Shown here: positions 37,076-47,581 of the stretch, piece after piece
How positions within the stretch are numbered: the stretch's first letter is position 1
Layout of the letters: every line of letters starts with the position of its first letter
Assembly (NCBI GenBank): GCA_036320915.1
Contig: JAXBDG010000016.1
Coordinates: 248,001-312,000, forward strand
Direction of reading: 5' to 3'
Origin: Linnemannia elongata
Taxonomy: Eukaryota > Mortierellomycota > Mortierellomycetes > Mortierellales > Mortierellaceae
DNA length: 64,000 bases
The notes under the pieces: generated by a model
Seen by the model: the letters and a program-made list of their open reading frames with translations, nothing else
Database searches by the model: none
What the model was told of the DNA's origin: nothing
Program-made: the position numbers and the translations under genes

Positions 37076-37183
37076 GATAGAATAAAAAGATTTAAATTAA
37101 ACAGGGTATTGACAAATGACATTGCACGGATCCTTATATTCTTGACAAAAAGGCAAAAAAATGACAAAAACTCGAATCGACTG
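37076..37183 (-). repeat. Right 108-bp terminal inverted repeat of the pogo element
   Basis: Reverse complement of 34580-34687 without a mismatch. TA at 37184-37185 outside. Confidence 0.95.
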
Positions 37184-37429
37184 TACATGGTATGAGAAGA
37201 AAGCGCTCCATACTCTGAAGTGGCGTGGGCTTCCTATTTTTGGCACGTGCCTCAACTGTACATAACTCTGAAACAAACCATGATTCTGGCAGGATTTACT
37301 GTTGGTGGAAATAAAGTATATCTATGACTGACAATAACGAATTGTGTTCTATATTCAACCATTGCAATAGTTACTTTCTTTTCCCATTCACCACCTCCCA
37401 CTCCCTCACATGTAATACTATCAAGCGTC

Positions 37430-40400
37430 ATGGGACTCACCGGCTGGTACCCATTTATTCGAAAGAAGTACGAACCTGTCGTTTTACATCCAACTACTCT
37501 CAACACCATCCCAAACCGACGCCTCCTGGATGTACTCGGCACCTGCTACAGAGTCATTCGCGACTCCTACTCTCACAACCCGGAGGACGTGGCGCATGGG
37601 CGTCTGGAAAAGGAGATTTCTCGGTTTGGTTCACCTCAGCAGTTGAGAATTTTCATTGATGGAGATCAGTCTCTTGAGAAGCGCGCCACAGCTCTTGAGA
37701 GAGAGCGAATCAGAACTAAGGCTCTAGACCGCACGACGAAAAGCCTGGAAACGCTGGAGACGCGCGTCGCAACTGGCTCACGCTTGAGAAAACGCCATTT
37801 TAGCGATGTCCGGTCCGGACTTGCGTCTTCATTCTACTGGTCCAAGGAGCATCGGATGGGATTCGCTCAGTACATGCGCGACAAGGGATGGATCGTCATC
37901 GAGGCCGAAACGGAGGCAGATGTAGCTATTGCAGTCGAGGCACAGGATGATGACATTGTCATATCTGCTGATTCGGACATGCTGGCGTATGAAACCATCA
38001 GGACTCTTTGGCGTCCTGTGTCTGGAGGACAGGCTCTCGTATACTCCATCCCGGCCCTGCTTCAATCCCTTGGCATCACCCGCACCCAGTTGACGGCCTT
38101 GGCGGTCGTTTCAAGAAACGACTACAACCGAAATATTGCCTCATTGGGACCAGCGACCAACTATGGCATTATTAAAAACATTCCTGGAACAGGTAATTGT
38201 TGGAAATGGTTATTCAGGATCTTTATTGGTTACATATATATAAACATATTAAATACTAACGACACTTCATGCCTTTTCCATCATACAGATCCTAGGGATA
38301 TTGTCTCAGCTTATCTGTTAGAAGACAAGGTCATATCGAAAAACAAGGACATGGAGAAGTTCCATAACGCCTTGAGCGTTTTTGTTGACCGGCAACAGAC
38401 AAAAGTCGTGGATAGCGGCTCCCAATCTGACATTCAGGTCCGGTATGAGAGACTTTCGGCTAGGTTCGAGGATGTATGCGCCAAGCACAAGGAATCCAAG
38501 AAATTCCAATTACAAACGACCCAGTCCAGGTATTTTTATTTATTTGTTTATTTACTGCAATGGTTGTGTTGAGCGACTATTATATGCTCATATGAATTAC
38601 ACCCCTAACCGTTGTCCCCTTTTTTTTAAAAAATAGTCCCTCCCACGATACCATCGTTCGATTACGAGTTTCGAGGTCTTTCAACAGATTTCGGACTGTG
38701 GAGTCCCCGTCAGGTGTATCCAAGGAGTTGAAACCCCTTCAACAGCAAGAAGAGCTTTCCAGGATCGTTTCAGAGTCTACCAGTGCGATATTGGATGTGG
38801 AGGATGCAGGTCATGCAGCATTGACTAGGACAAGGATACCGCGCCATCGCCCGAGGTACTCATTCAAGAAACGTACGGGCTTAGGTCACCATGAGCCTCC
38901 TTCCGCAGCCAAACAGCTCAAGTGGAAACCTCCCAAGATGGTTCCTAAAGTCGCCAACAATCCGTCCACTACATCCGTCGCCAAGAAGGACACCGACAAG
39001 AAGGCCAAGGCTATACCAAAGGAAAGATCGACGAACTCCTCAAAAACCGTCAAGCAGAAGTACCTGAAGCCTCTTAGCTGGCACCATCCTACATCGTCGC
39101 TAGAGGTGGGTTTACTGGAACCCAACACCAAGCGCGTTTTTACGGACAGGCCGGACCTACAGCAAGCGGTTGTGGATTGTATCAGGAATGCCTCTACCAA
39201 AGCGGTTGACGTGAAGCGACAAGCACAGCGACTCATCGGAGGATTTATCGAAACATTGAAAACTCGGATTGAGAACGAGGTCGCCGAGGCGAGAGACGAC
39301 GTTTCAGAGGGTGAGACGCTTTCGGAGACCAAGAGGTTGGAGATAAGGCGCAAGGCCGTAACGGACGATGAACGAGTTATTCTGGAGTATCTGGGTGGAA
39401 AGGTGAAGCCAAAAGAAGGTGGTGACGGTGAGAACAGTACCGACGGTAGCCAGCAGCACTCAGACGACACTGACTTGGATGAGAAGGGTGACAAACAAGT
39501 ACATTTCTTGCAGTCATTTTTGGTTTACCTGTACTCCAACAACCTCCCGAACAAGAACTCGGAAATCGGCAAAGCAGTGGACGGCTTTGTCGCCATGTTG
39601 GTCAAGTTTGGACTGTTCGTCGTCACCAGGAGCCGAGGGGAGATAAACCAAAGAACGCCATTTACACCGACGCATTTGGTTCGATCAGTTGTCGGAAATT
39701 TGGCATGGGAGCTTAAAAATATGTACCAGGGTGGCAGCCATCTGCTGCACGACAAGGTTAGGTTACAAGTGCCATCGATAAATATGCACGTTGGGTTATT
39801 GCAACGAGAATCAAGGTCTGATGGTTTTAATTTTTTTTTCAAAAATATAGGTCAGCGCCCTCAAGGACAAGGGGCGGTTGGGACAAGATATCGTATTTTG
39901 CATTCAGGAGGATGTATCGGCTGTCGAAAACTACCTTGCCCTGAACGAGCATATACCAAACCCGTGGCGAATTGTCCCAATTACCTCGTCTCAGCCAGCG
40001 TTTGTATCATTCTCGGAGTTGGAGCTGGGTCATTTTTTTTGGAAATCGGATCCTTTGAGGAACAGGTTGATCGAGCTGGCCAGTTCGGATAGTACCACTA
40101 TTACATCTGCTATGGACCTTGGTGCATGGATCGGAGGACGAGAGCCGGGGTTCCTGATCAAAAACTTTGTTTGTGACATTGATCCAACTGGTCTGTCAAA
40201 TCGTCAGCGCCGCAAGTCTGGACACCGTGGAGCCATCCATCTGCGGTCCATGGATCAGATAGGTACTCATCTTCGGTTGATCGAGGCGACCAAGCCCAAG
40301 GACTACAATGAGAAGGGGTATATACCTCGAGGGTCGATTCGATGCGACGGGTTCCGGATCCAGGTCTTAGCGTTTAAGATCCGAGAACGGCAAGATGCGA

Positions 40401-41831
40401 GGTTCAAGAGATTGCCTGAGGAAGACTTGCCTCCAAGACTGACTAGCACCGTGGCCGGCGGGGACTACTTTCTTCAAGAGATAAGAAACGTTATCAGAAC
40501 TGAGGAGGACATTGCGAGACTCTGGCCAGGAAAGAACGTCGACAATATGAAGATCCTAACCTTGGATGCCGGTCAAGCCTGTCCCATCGGTGCGTATGCT
40601 TATCTACCCAATGGTTTGATCGAGACCGACAAGGGCAAGGAGAAGGCAAATCAGGGAGCAGCCATGGAAGGAGTAATCACCACCGATCTGGAGCCTTCAG
40701 TCGACGCCACAAGTGGTCCCTCGTCTATGCCAGACGTCGCGTCCTCTTCCTCCAGAGCAATAACAGCCGATTCAACCTCGGTGTCTGCCCCATCCCCATC
40801 CTTCGATGTGGCTTACACCTCCGCCCAAGAGCAAGCGACCGATCCTGATCCAGGAGGGGCCCCGTCGTCGTCGTCATCGTCGCCGGTTCACTTTAACTTG
40901 GCCATAAAACAAAAGGCCGTTTACCAGCCTGTGTTCCGATTTCGGCGATGGTTAGAGCACGAGAAGTCATTGGTCCCGGAGGGTCAGGACGAATCTATCC
41001 ACAGCCTCGAGTCGCACCTGCCTCCACTTCGCGGCCACTCTGCAAGTGTTATTGAGTATGCCAGGGAGCTTGAGGAAGTTGAAGAGCGATTGAAGACGTT
41101 TTATACTGGCGACCACCATCGGTTCAATCGATCCAAATGGGATATGAGTCGGGCCAAACATGAGGAATATCAGTTGATGGCTGAGCGTTTACTCAATATC
41201 GTTGGGGGCAGTCTTGGCCGTCGCATCGAGGACAATAAGGAGCAGGATCCCATTTTGATTGGTGTTGGTCTGGGTCAGTTTGAAAGCAACATCAAGCTGA
41301 GCTCACTAGACTCAACATTTCTCGCATACTTTATCCGAACAGTAAGCCTTTCATTGATGGCTCTGATGATGGTTTGTTTATACAAATCAAACGCCGGGGA
41401 TTGACTTGGCTTTTATTTTTGTTATTTAGGTACGATCTCTCGGTTACATCGTCCTGGGAATAAATGAGTATTATACTAGTAAGAAGTGCCCCCGTTGCAC
41501 GCTTTTTGTTGCGCAAGTAACCCTCAGAAGTCTCTATTGCTTCAATTGCTCAACATACTTTCACCGGGACGTTCTCGCCGCAGAGAATATGTCGCTTATT
41601 GTTCGGGAGCGTCTCAAAACGCAAACGAGGCCACGTCATCTACAGCCCATAAACGCTGATGGATCTTTGCCTTGGGAGGCCGTCCCCGATACAGGACCTA
41701 CAGCGAGCTCGAGCAGTGCTGAGGTCAGCAGCAGCAGCAAGCCAAATCCATCCCATACACGCCGCAAGAGGACCACCACCGCCTCGAGCCAAGGACTAGG
41801 AAGGCGTGGTGAGAAGGCAGCCCGAGTGTAG
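37430..41831 (+). CDS. FEN1/XPG-type nuclease fused to Fanzor/TnpB-type RuvC nuclease (complete copy A)
   Basis: Five exons, 37430-38192, 38289-38529, 38637-39756, 39851-41341 and 41430-41831, with GT-AG introns of 88-107 bp and agreeing phases, encode 1338 residues. Residues 1-300 look like a FEN1/XPG nuclease: MGLTGWYPFIRKK at the start, Asp34 (RRLLDVLG), Asp77 (IFIDGD), Glu162/Asp164 (ETEADVAIAV), Asp181/Asp183 (VISADSDMLAY) and Asp231 (VVSRNDYNRNIASLG, the helix-two-turn-helix region). A basic linker follows (near 400-560). Residues 709-1338 are Fanzor/TnpB-like: RuvC-I Asp947 (LTLDAGQA), alternative RuvC-II Glu1218 (GINEYYTSKKCPRC), zinc Cys 1225/1228/1242/1245, RuvC-III Asp1252 (HRDVLAAENM), then a Ser/Arg-rich tail. 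Fanzors are RNA-guided DNA nucleases of eukaryotic mobile elements. The fusion and joint role are inference from one open frame shared by two copies. Confidence 0.85.
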
Positions 41832-41939
41832 ATTAGTTAGTTGTAAGTGTATCAGATTATACACATTATTGCCGGATTGTAGGGGCTGGACCCAAGATGA
41901 CTTACTTCGGTGACGTCATTTTGGCGTCTATTCTCCTGC
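41832..41939 (+). ncRNA. Candidate omega-RNA scaffold and right end of copy A
   Basis: Sixteen nt past the stop is a 6-bp stem with a 6-nt loop: GTGTAT 41847-41852 pairs with ATACAC 41859-41864. TTCGGTGACGT follows at 41906-41916, then about 23 bases shared with copy C. Every stem position differing from copy B is changed on both sides. A guide, if made as in other Fanzors, would come from flanking DNA after 41939. RNA existence is not shown by sequence alone. Confidence 0.45.
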
Positions 41940-42015
41940 AGCCGGATTGGAAAGATTCTGACACATCACCCTGACATCCTTCACCTCCAACCACAAACCA
42001 AGACCACAGACGACC

Positions 42016-42812
42016 ATGGTACGCAAACAGGACAGGACGAATACAGGAAGCCATGGACAATCACAAAGCTAACAAAGAAAACCGAACTTGCCAGGAGGTC
42101 ATAGAGATGAATGCATCACTAACCAGGTCAAAACCTTTATTAAATCCCTTCTCTCCAACAAAAAATAGGACCGCGCCAACTTGAACAGCCAGCTCGAGCA
42201 CTTGCAATCCAAGTACGTCGGTACTGGACACGCCGACACCAGCAAATAGTAAGTTCCCCTTCACCTAACCCCTCTCGGGACATTTAACAATAGCACTGTG
42301 CTGTCAACAAGCAACCTAAGTAACTGACCATCGTCTCCTTGTTATACCAAATCAATTTTTTTTAGCGAGTGGGGTGTGAACCAAGCAAGAGACACATACG
42401 CATCGTATGTGGGCCACTACCCCATGATGTCCTACTTTGCCCTTGCCGAGAACGAGAGCATTGCCCGTGTCAAGTTTAACATCACCGAGGTACAGTACCT
42501 TGCCTACTAAAGTCAAGCGACCTTATTATCAGCGGCTTTTCAAGGACATTTTGTGAACAGGACTAATACAGCATGGATCATGGAGTGCGGCACAGGCAAC
42601 AAGAACTATGATATGATAGAAAGGCGGTATCAGCTATCTATAACATGTCGCCCTTGTCCACGGAAGCACAAAATGGAATACAGAAAGCATAGTGCAGGAT
42701 CGAAAATACCGTGTGCAATGCGAAGACTAACACCACTACATTACTTTCAATTATCTTCCCATAATAGAAAATGGTGCAACCTTGCGGACCCCCACCAGAG
42801 CGCCGGGAATAA
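42016..42812 (+). CDS. SF3B5: Splicing factor 3B subunit 5 (SF3B5/SF3b10/Ysf3)
   Basis: Four exons: 42016-42018 (only the ATG), 42169-42248, 42366-42489 and 42768-42812, with GT-AG introns of 150, 117 and 278 bp; 83 residues (human 86). After the initiator Met the product reads D-R-A-N-L-N then SQLEHLQSKYVGTGHADTSK, YEWGVNQARDTYASYVGHYP, MMSYFALAENESIARVKFN and ends KMVQPCGPPPERRE, nearly colinear with animal SF3B5. It is a small structural subunit of the SF3b complex of U2 snRNP, which recognises the branch site. Exon 1 holding the start codon alone is required to obtain the conserved N-terminus. An AATAAA overlaps the stop codon (42808-42813). Start lies 77 bp after the right end of element copy A, so its promoter may include element DNA. 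Confidence 0.95.
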
Positions 42813-43219
42813 AGAATTCAACACACCTCGGATGCAACACACAGGAAGGACGGCACCATGTCGCATCCATTCAGGACATCGACCTTCCCAAATTTTTGTA
42901 TTTTTATAAAGAACTTCTCACAACACACTTTTATCGGCATGGTCAGTCAGCATAGTTTTGGCCAACATTGTTTCATGCGGAGGTGTGACTCCAGTATGTT
43001 CAGGATATCGGACAATGGGATCTGGCAGAACATCATCAAAAAGCGCAACTGAGGGTCAGCAGGATATTTAAAGAGAAATATGGATTTAATACAGTACAGG
43101 ATCAAAAAGTAGTATTGTGTGCGCACGTGTGTGTGTGTGTGGGTATGTTGTTACAGAATGATGAAGAAAGATGAAATGGATCGGCAAAGAAAACGTGCCA
43201 TGGTCAACGGGTTGGACTT
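42813..43219. other. Spacer with a (GT)n run
   Basis: Non-coding 3' flank of SF3B5; a GT dinucleotide run at about 43127-43142. Nothing else seen. Confidence 0.5.
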
Positions 43220-43612
43220 TTAATGGCGCGAGAAGAAAGAACCGGAGCCAGTCTTCTTCTGCCGCTTCCGGGTCCGCTCCGCCTCGGCCTTGGCCTCCTT
43301 CTTGGCCTTGATCTTCTTGGCCTTCTTCTTCTTTTCCGCAATCGCCACGGGCGTCGCGTCCGAGGATGGATTCAGTTTCGCTTGGAGTTTGTCCATGGTT
43401 GTAGGCTCTGGTGTGCGTCTGAAGCGGCTCATGAAGGGGGTCTTCTTTTTCTTGGACGAGGAGTTGGAAGAGCCCGAGGACGACGAGCTGGAGGAAGAAC
43501 CGGCGAAGAAGGAGCGCTTAGGCTTGGAGTGGGAACTCGACGAGGGGGAGAAGATTCGGGACATGAAGCTTGGTTTCGTTTTGGGAGTTGAGGATCCGAG
43601 TGTGAGGGTCAT
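43220..43612 (-). CDS. Small basic Ser/Lys-rich protein, unknown function
   Basis: A frame of 130 residues from ATG at 43612 (start MTLTLGSSTPKTKPSFMSRI) to a stop at 43220; the frame extends upstream to 43741 but that part looks like leader. The middle is a Ser run and a Lys run; FMSR occurs twice (FMSRIF, FMSRFR); the C-terminus is Lys/Ala/Glu-rich (EKKKKAKKIKAKKEAKAEAE) and strongly basic, ending FFSRH. Such composition suggests a nuclear or nucleolar protein, but no domain is recognised. Low complexity makes the gene call uncertain. It is in the same orientation as the MARVEL gene upstream. Confidence 0.5.
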   Translation of the reverse strand: MTLTLGSSTPKTKPSFMSRIFSPSSSSHSKPKRSFFAGSSSSSSSSGSSNSSSKKKKTPFMSRFRRTPEPTTMDKLQAKLNPSSDATPVAIAEKKKKAKKIKAKKEAKAEAERTRKRQKKTGSGSFFSRH

Positions 43613-44204
43613 GACTATGATGTTCTTGGGAGTTATGAAAAGGAGGGGATTGTTCTTGAGTTGGGCTGTTGAGTTGTTAAGAGAGGATGATAATGAAGAA
43701 GAAAATGAAATAATGGGCGAAAAGGACCATTTTATACACAACGAGACGCGTCGTGCTTAAAATGATGGTGATGGCATTGTTTACATTGTGTGCACTTTGG
43801 TCAGCCAAAGGGCTCAAAAGAATGCCTATCGATCCTAAAAGTCAAAATCAAGCTAACAAATAACATCGTGTATGACGACGAACAAAGTTGGAGTTCATGG
43901 TTCTTAAGGGTGTAGCCTTCGTTCAAGAGTGGATTCATGCATTCACAAATAAAACAATGACGAGGAATTTAGGGTAACAGGGGTGGTGGTGGTCTTGGAG
44001 TCGTTTTTAGCTTTTCTTTGAGCAAAAAAAATAAACACTACGAGCGACGTCATTAGGTTACACAAACGAGGTTGCAGCAAAACAATGAACAATGACATAA
44101 CGATAAGAAATATGAAAAAAGGGTCCCTGAAGAAAGAACCAGAACAAATGTTATTAGACACGCGCGCGCGAGTTTTCTAAGGGGTCCATGCAGGCACACA
44201 CTCT
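43613..44204. other. Spacer between small basic protein gene and MARVEL gene
   Basis: Non-coding; no domain in any frame. It contains a CG dinucleotide run at 44160-44169. Confidence 0.5.
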
Positions 44205-47133
44205 CTACCAAAGGGCTTTACTGTTTTTAGGCTTCTTAAGCGGCGCACCACCCTGTCCAGGCACCTGGCCCATCCCCTGACCAGGATAAGCGCCAGGCGG
44301 CACTCCCCCCTGCCCTTGCATATGCATCTGTTGCCCTGGCTGTCGACCAACACCAGCACCCTGCTTCGCCAACGGCTTGCGATCAAACCCAGGTGGTGGC
44401 GGCTTAATCCAAGGTCCCTTGCCGAATAACTTGGAATCTGAATGGTCGAAGGAGCCCCAGATGTCCCAGATGAATGCGGCGAGGAAGCTGAGGAATGCGA
44501 TTATTGATAAGAAGATACTTGAGTTGTACATATCACACCTGCACGCCCGAAGAAGTAGAAAGAGATGTGGTTAGAGAATGCAATGTCAAGTGCTTCTTCC
44601 TTCCACAGTGTGCCGTAGACAACAAGAGAAGAAAAGAAAAGGAAAGAAGAAAACCTACCACCCGTTAAGTTCTCCGACGCCACAGGGGAATTTGGAGATA
44701 CAGATGAAAACGTCGATGAGCCAGAGGAGGGACATGAGGATGTCGAGACCGAAAAGAAGGTAACGCTTCATTTTCTCTTGACGACGGAGACGGCGGCTGA
44801 AGTAGTTGAAGACGAAGGCGAGACTGACCAGTGTCGAGATAATACTAACCACGTAGTGGAAGGCTAGTCCTGCTTGTGTTGAAAATGGGGATGATGCTTT
44901 CGATACCTATTGCAATAGTTGAGTAGGAAGGTGTCTGTTAGGTGTCTGTTACACATTACTTTTCACAAGAACAATAAAAGTGTGAGAGACGTACGGGTGA
45001 GGCGGCGATGAGGAGGACGAGGACGAGGATACTGGACGAGAGACTGATGAGGCGAAGGATCAAGCGTCTCTTATTGGGCGGTTTTGCTTGCAACACCTGA
45101 CCCTCTTCATCCCCTCCCACAGCAGGCAGCACCGGTGTCCGTCCATCAAGACCCAGTTTCCTATTCGCATCCGGCGACTTCTCCAACCCAGCAACTTTCC
45201 CCTTACTAAAACCATCAGTTGCAGACCCAGGTGCCAAAGTCGAATCCGTCTCATCATACTGGTCCAGATCATCTGGTCCTCCAGGCGCATACCCATAATA
45301 CGGACCAACTTGTCCACCGCCTCCTTCGTATTCATAATCTACACGATTCTGACGATACCGATCCCGTTGCTCGTACCCCTCCAACTGCCGGTTCCAATAC
45401 CGCCCATCATCTTCCACGGCTGACATGCTATGCCTATACCCACTCCTCTGCAAGTCCTGCATCCGAATCTGGTCCACCATCGCAATTCGTTCCCGGGGAT
45501 CGTACCCTCCACTCCCGCGTCCGGCATTGGCGAAATAGCTGCCTCGTGGTGGGGTGATGATCGAATAGTCGTCAAAGGAATCCATGGACCGACGGTGGGG
45601 AGATCGGGAGGGAAACGCTCCTGGGAGGGAAGCCAGTGCAACCTCTCTGTCCATGACGGGTGCTGGAGTCGCAATGCTGTTGTTCTTGCTGTGGCTTGCC
45701 ACCCACTCCTTTGCCCTGCTCAGTCGATCAGGAACGGATCTCTGAGGCGAACGATGACGATCTTCGCGGGAAGAGAGTCTCTCTTCATCGCCCAGCTCGG
45801 AGGAGGTCTTGTTGGTAGAGGCGGCATTGGTGACCTGATAGAGTCCCGACTGCCGGCGTTGGCCTGCTATGTCTCGTCGCATCCTATCCGCCTCGTTGTT
45901 ATTGCGTTCGCGAGACTGCAGACGACGACGATCTCCGTTGGCGTGCCGCGAGTATTCTCCATTGTCCGAGTCGCTTGCTTGACTAAGCGCGCGGGATCTT
46001 CCGTATTGCTGTTGTTGCTGTTGCTGTGAGCGCGAGTTGGGTTGATAATGAGATGAAGAAGTCTGTGGGAGGAACGGGCTCATCTGCTCCTGGTCGTCCG
46101 GATGAGATCCCTCACGACCATTTGGCCAATACGCAGCGGAACCACGATGTTCCTGGCCGGGTGCGGGAGGAGGCGATAACGAATGAAGGCGGGCTCGACG
46201 GTCTTGAAAGGCTTCACGACTTTCCCTTTCCTTGTGATAACTGGAAGACCCTGTATCTTCCTCGTCCCTGACTCTCGATCCCCGTCCGCCAGCGCCATTG
46301 AGTCCAGGCCTACCCTGGTGATGAATGGGTCCACTGCGAGTCCGTTGACGCTCCCTCGGTCGACCGCGCTGTCCCCTCGAAGACGAGACGACATCCTGCT
46401 CCTGCGCATACCGTTGCTGTTGGTGGTAGTGCTGTTCCTGCTCACGTATATGCAATTCCTGCTGCTGTTGCTGGATCTGAAGATGATGCTGTAACACTGC
46501 ATCAACCTCCTCTGGCTTATTGGCACTTGCTCCAGTCTCCTTGGTCGACGTTGCTAGTGCACGTTCCTTGTCCTGAGTCTTGACGAGTCCGGTCTTGGCC
46601 AAAGCACCCTTTAATCCAGCCCCGAACTTGGACATTGCCGTCGTATTCGTCCTCCTCGATACTTCATACTCACTCTCCTCCATATCGAACTCCCTGACAT
46701 ACTCACTCCTCACACCCCTCTCCAACTCAACACTCTGCCGACTCCGTCCAGAAACAAATCCCTTGGTCTCCTCAACCTCGATATCCAAATCTACCGTCTC
46801 CACCTCCCTGGTCTCTTTTCTTGTGTGCTTGGCCGTGTACGCATTAAACCGACTAACACCGTCAGGTTGCGTAGGATCGAGAGGGAAGGGATTGGGTTCA
46901 TAGACGGTGCTAGGGAGGTGTGGACGGGGTGCGAGGGAGTCCATGGAGTCGTGGGATGCTACTGCTCGGAGGGCCTTCTTTTTGGCGGGGTTCTTTTTTT
47001 CTTGATTGGTGGTGCGGAGGGGGGATGTTGGTGCAGAGGAGGTGGAAGAGGAGTTGATGTGAGTGGAGGATAGGCGGGGTGGGGGATAGAGGTCTTTGTT
47101 GGATGATGATTGGAGGCCGAACTTTTTGAGCAT
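44205..47133 (-). CDS. MARVEL-like four-helix membrane protein with long disordered N-terminus
   Basis: Three exons on the minus strand: 47133-44995, 44906-44659 and 44538-44205, GT-AG introns, about 906 residues. The first 685 residues are polar and low complexity (Arg, Ser, Gln, Glu; poly-Gln near 225 and 375). Four hydrophobic helices follow: LILRLISLSSSILVLVLLIA, GLAFHYVVSIISTLVSLAFV, YLLFGLDILMSLLWLIDVFI and SIFLSIIAFLSFLAAFIWDI, with C-G-V near helix 3 and C-D-M before helix 4, the MARVEL arrangement found in proteins of membrane apposition and vesicle traffic. The cytosolic tail is Gly/Pro/Gln-rich. Start taken at MLKKFGLQ because the upstream in-frame sequence is not protein-like. Specific role unknown. 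Confidence 0.8.
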
Positions 47134-47543
47134 TTTCTTTGTCTGTTCCTGTTTGTTACAGTGAGGGTGTTGTCTATGTGGTCTGTGTGTAGACGAGGTG
47201 ATGAAAAACAGATAGAAGGATGGAGGCAAGGAACAGTGAGTGGGGAAGGAAGTAGGAAAGAGAAAAAGAGGGTAAAAGAGAGAAAAGAGAGAAGAAAGAG
47301 ACAGAGGTCGTTATTTGGCGTAAGGGAGGATACTCTGTTAGTCCAAAGAAGAAGGGGATGATGTTTGCCAAGGCAAGGATGAGTATTCCAGAAAGTAGAG
47401 AGTAGAGAGTAGAGAGCAGAGAGAAGTGTGCCTCCTTCCCTCGAAGGCGAATGTCACCCGTGCCCACAACAATATCCACTCCGAACAGAGCGTGATGTGC
47501 CTGCATGACCCCTATTCAATTTTCCCTCTGCACCTTCACCGTG

Positions 47544-47581
<38 letters not shown>

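Larger units (their letters stand above)
34580..37183 (-). mobile_element. Pogo-type (Tc1/mariner superfamily) DNA transposon, intact
   Basis: A 2604-bp element with perfect 108-bp terminal inverted repeats (34580-34687 and 37076-37183) starting CAGTCGATTCGAG. It is flanked on both sides by TA (34578-34579 and 37184-37185), the target duplication of this superfamily. A 12-bp palindrome AGTCAGCTGACT lies about 115 bp inside each end (34695-34706; 37054-37065) and may be a transposase binding site. The single gene inside is uninterrupted. Identical ends and an open gene indicate recent movement. It sits about 245 bp upstream of the copy A start codon. Confidence 0.95.
37186..41939 (+). mobile_element. 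Element copy A carrying the FEN1-Fanzor fusion gene (boundaries approximate)
   Basis: The right boundary is set where copies A and C stop matching (after ATTCTCCTGC, 41930-41939). The left boundary is not defined: I only see a shared CACATGTAA shortly before the start codons of A and C. If the TGACGTCA palindrome at 34352 marked the left end, the pogo element would be nested inside. It lies between the divergent splicing genes slu7 and SF3B5. Confidence 0.55.

Noticed and set aside
43223..43760. Plus-strand frames over the small basic protein
   Set aside because: Reverse strand of Lys/Ser-rich coding DNA gives acidic/Leu-rich shadows; no independent evidence.
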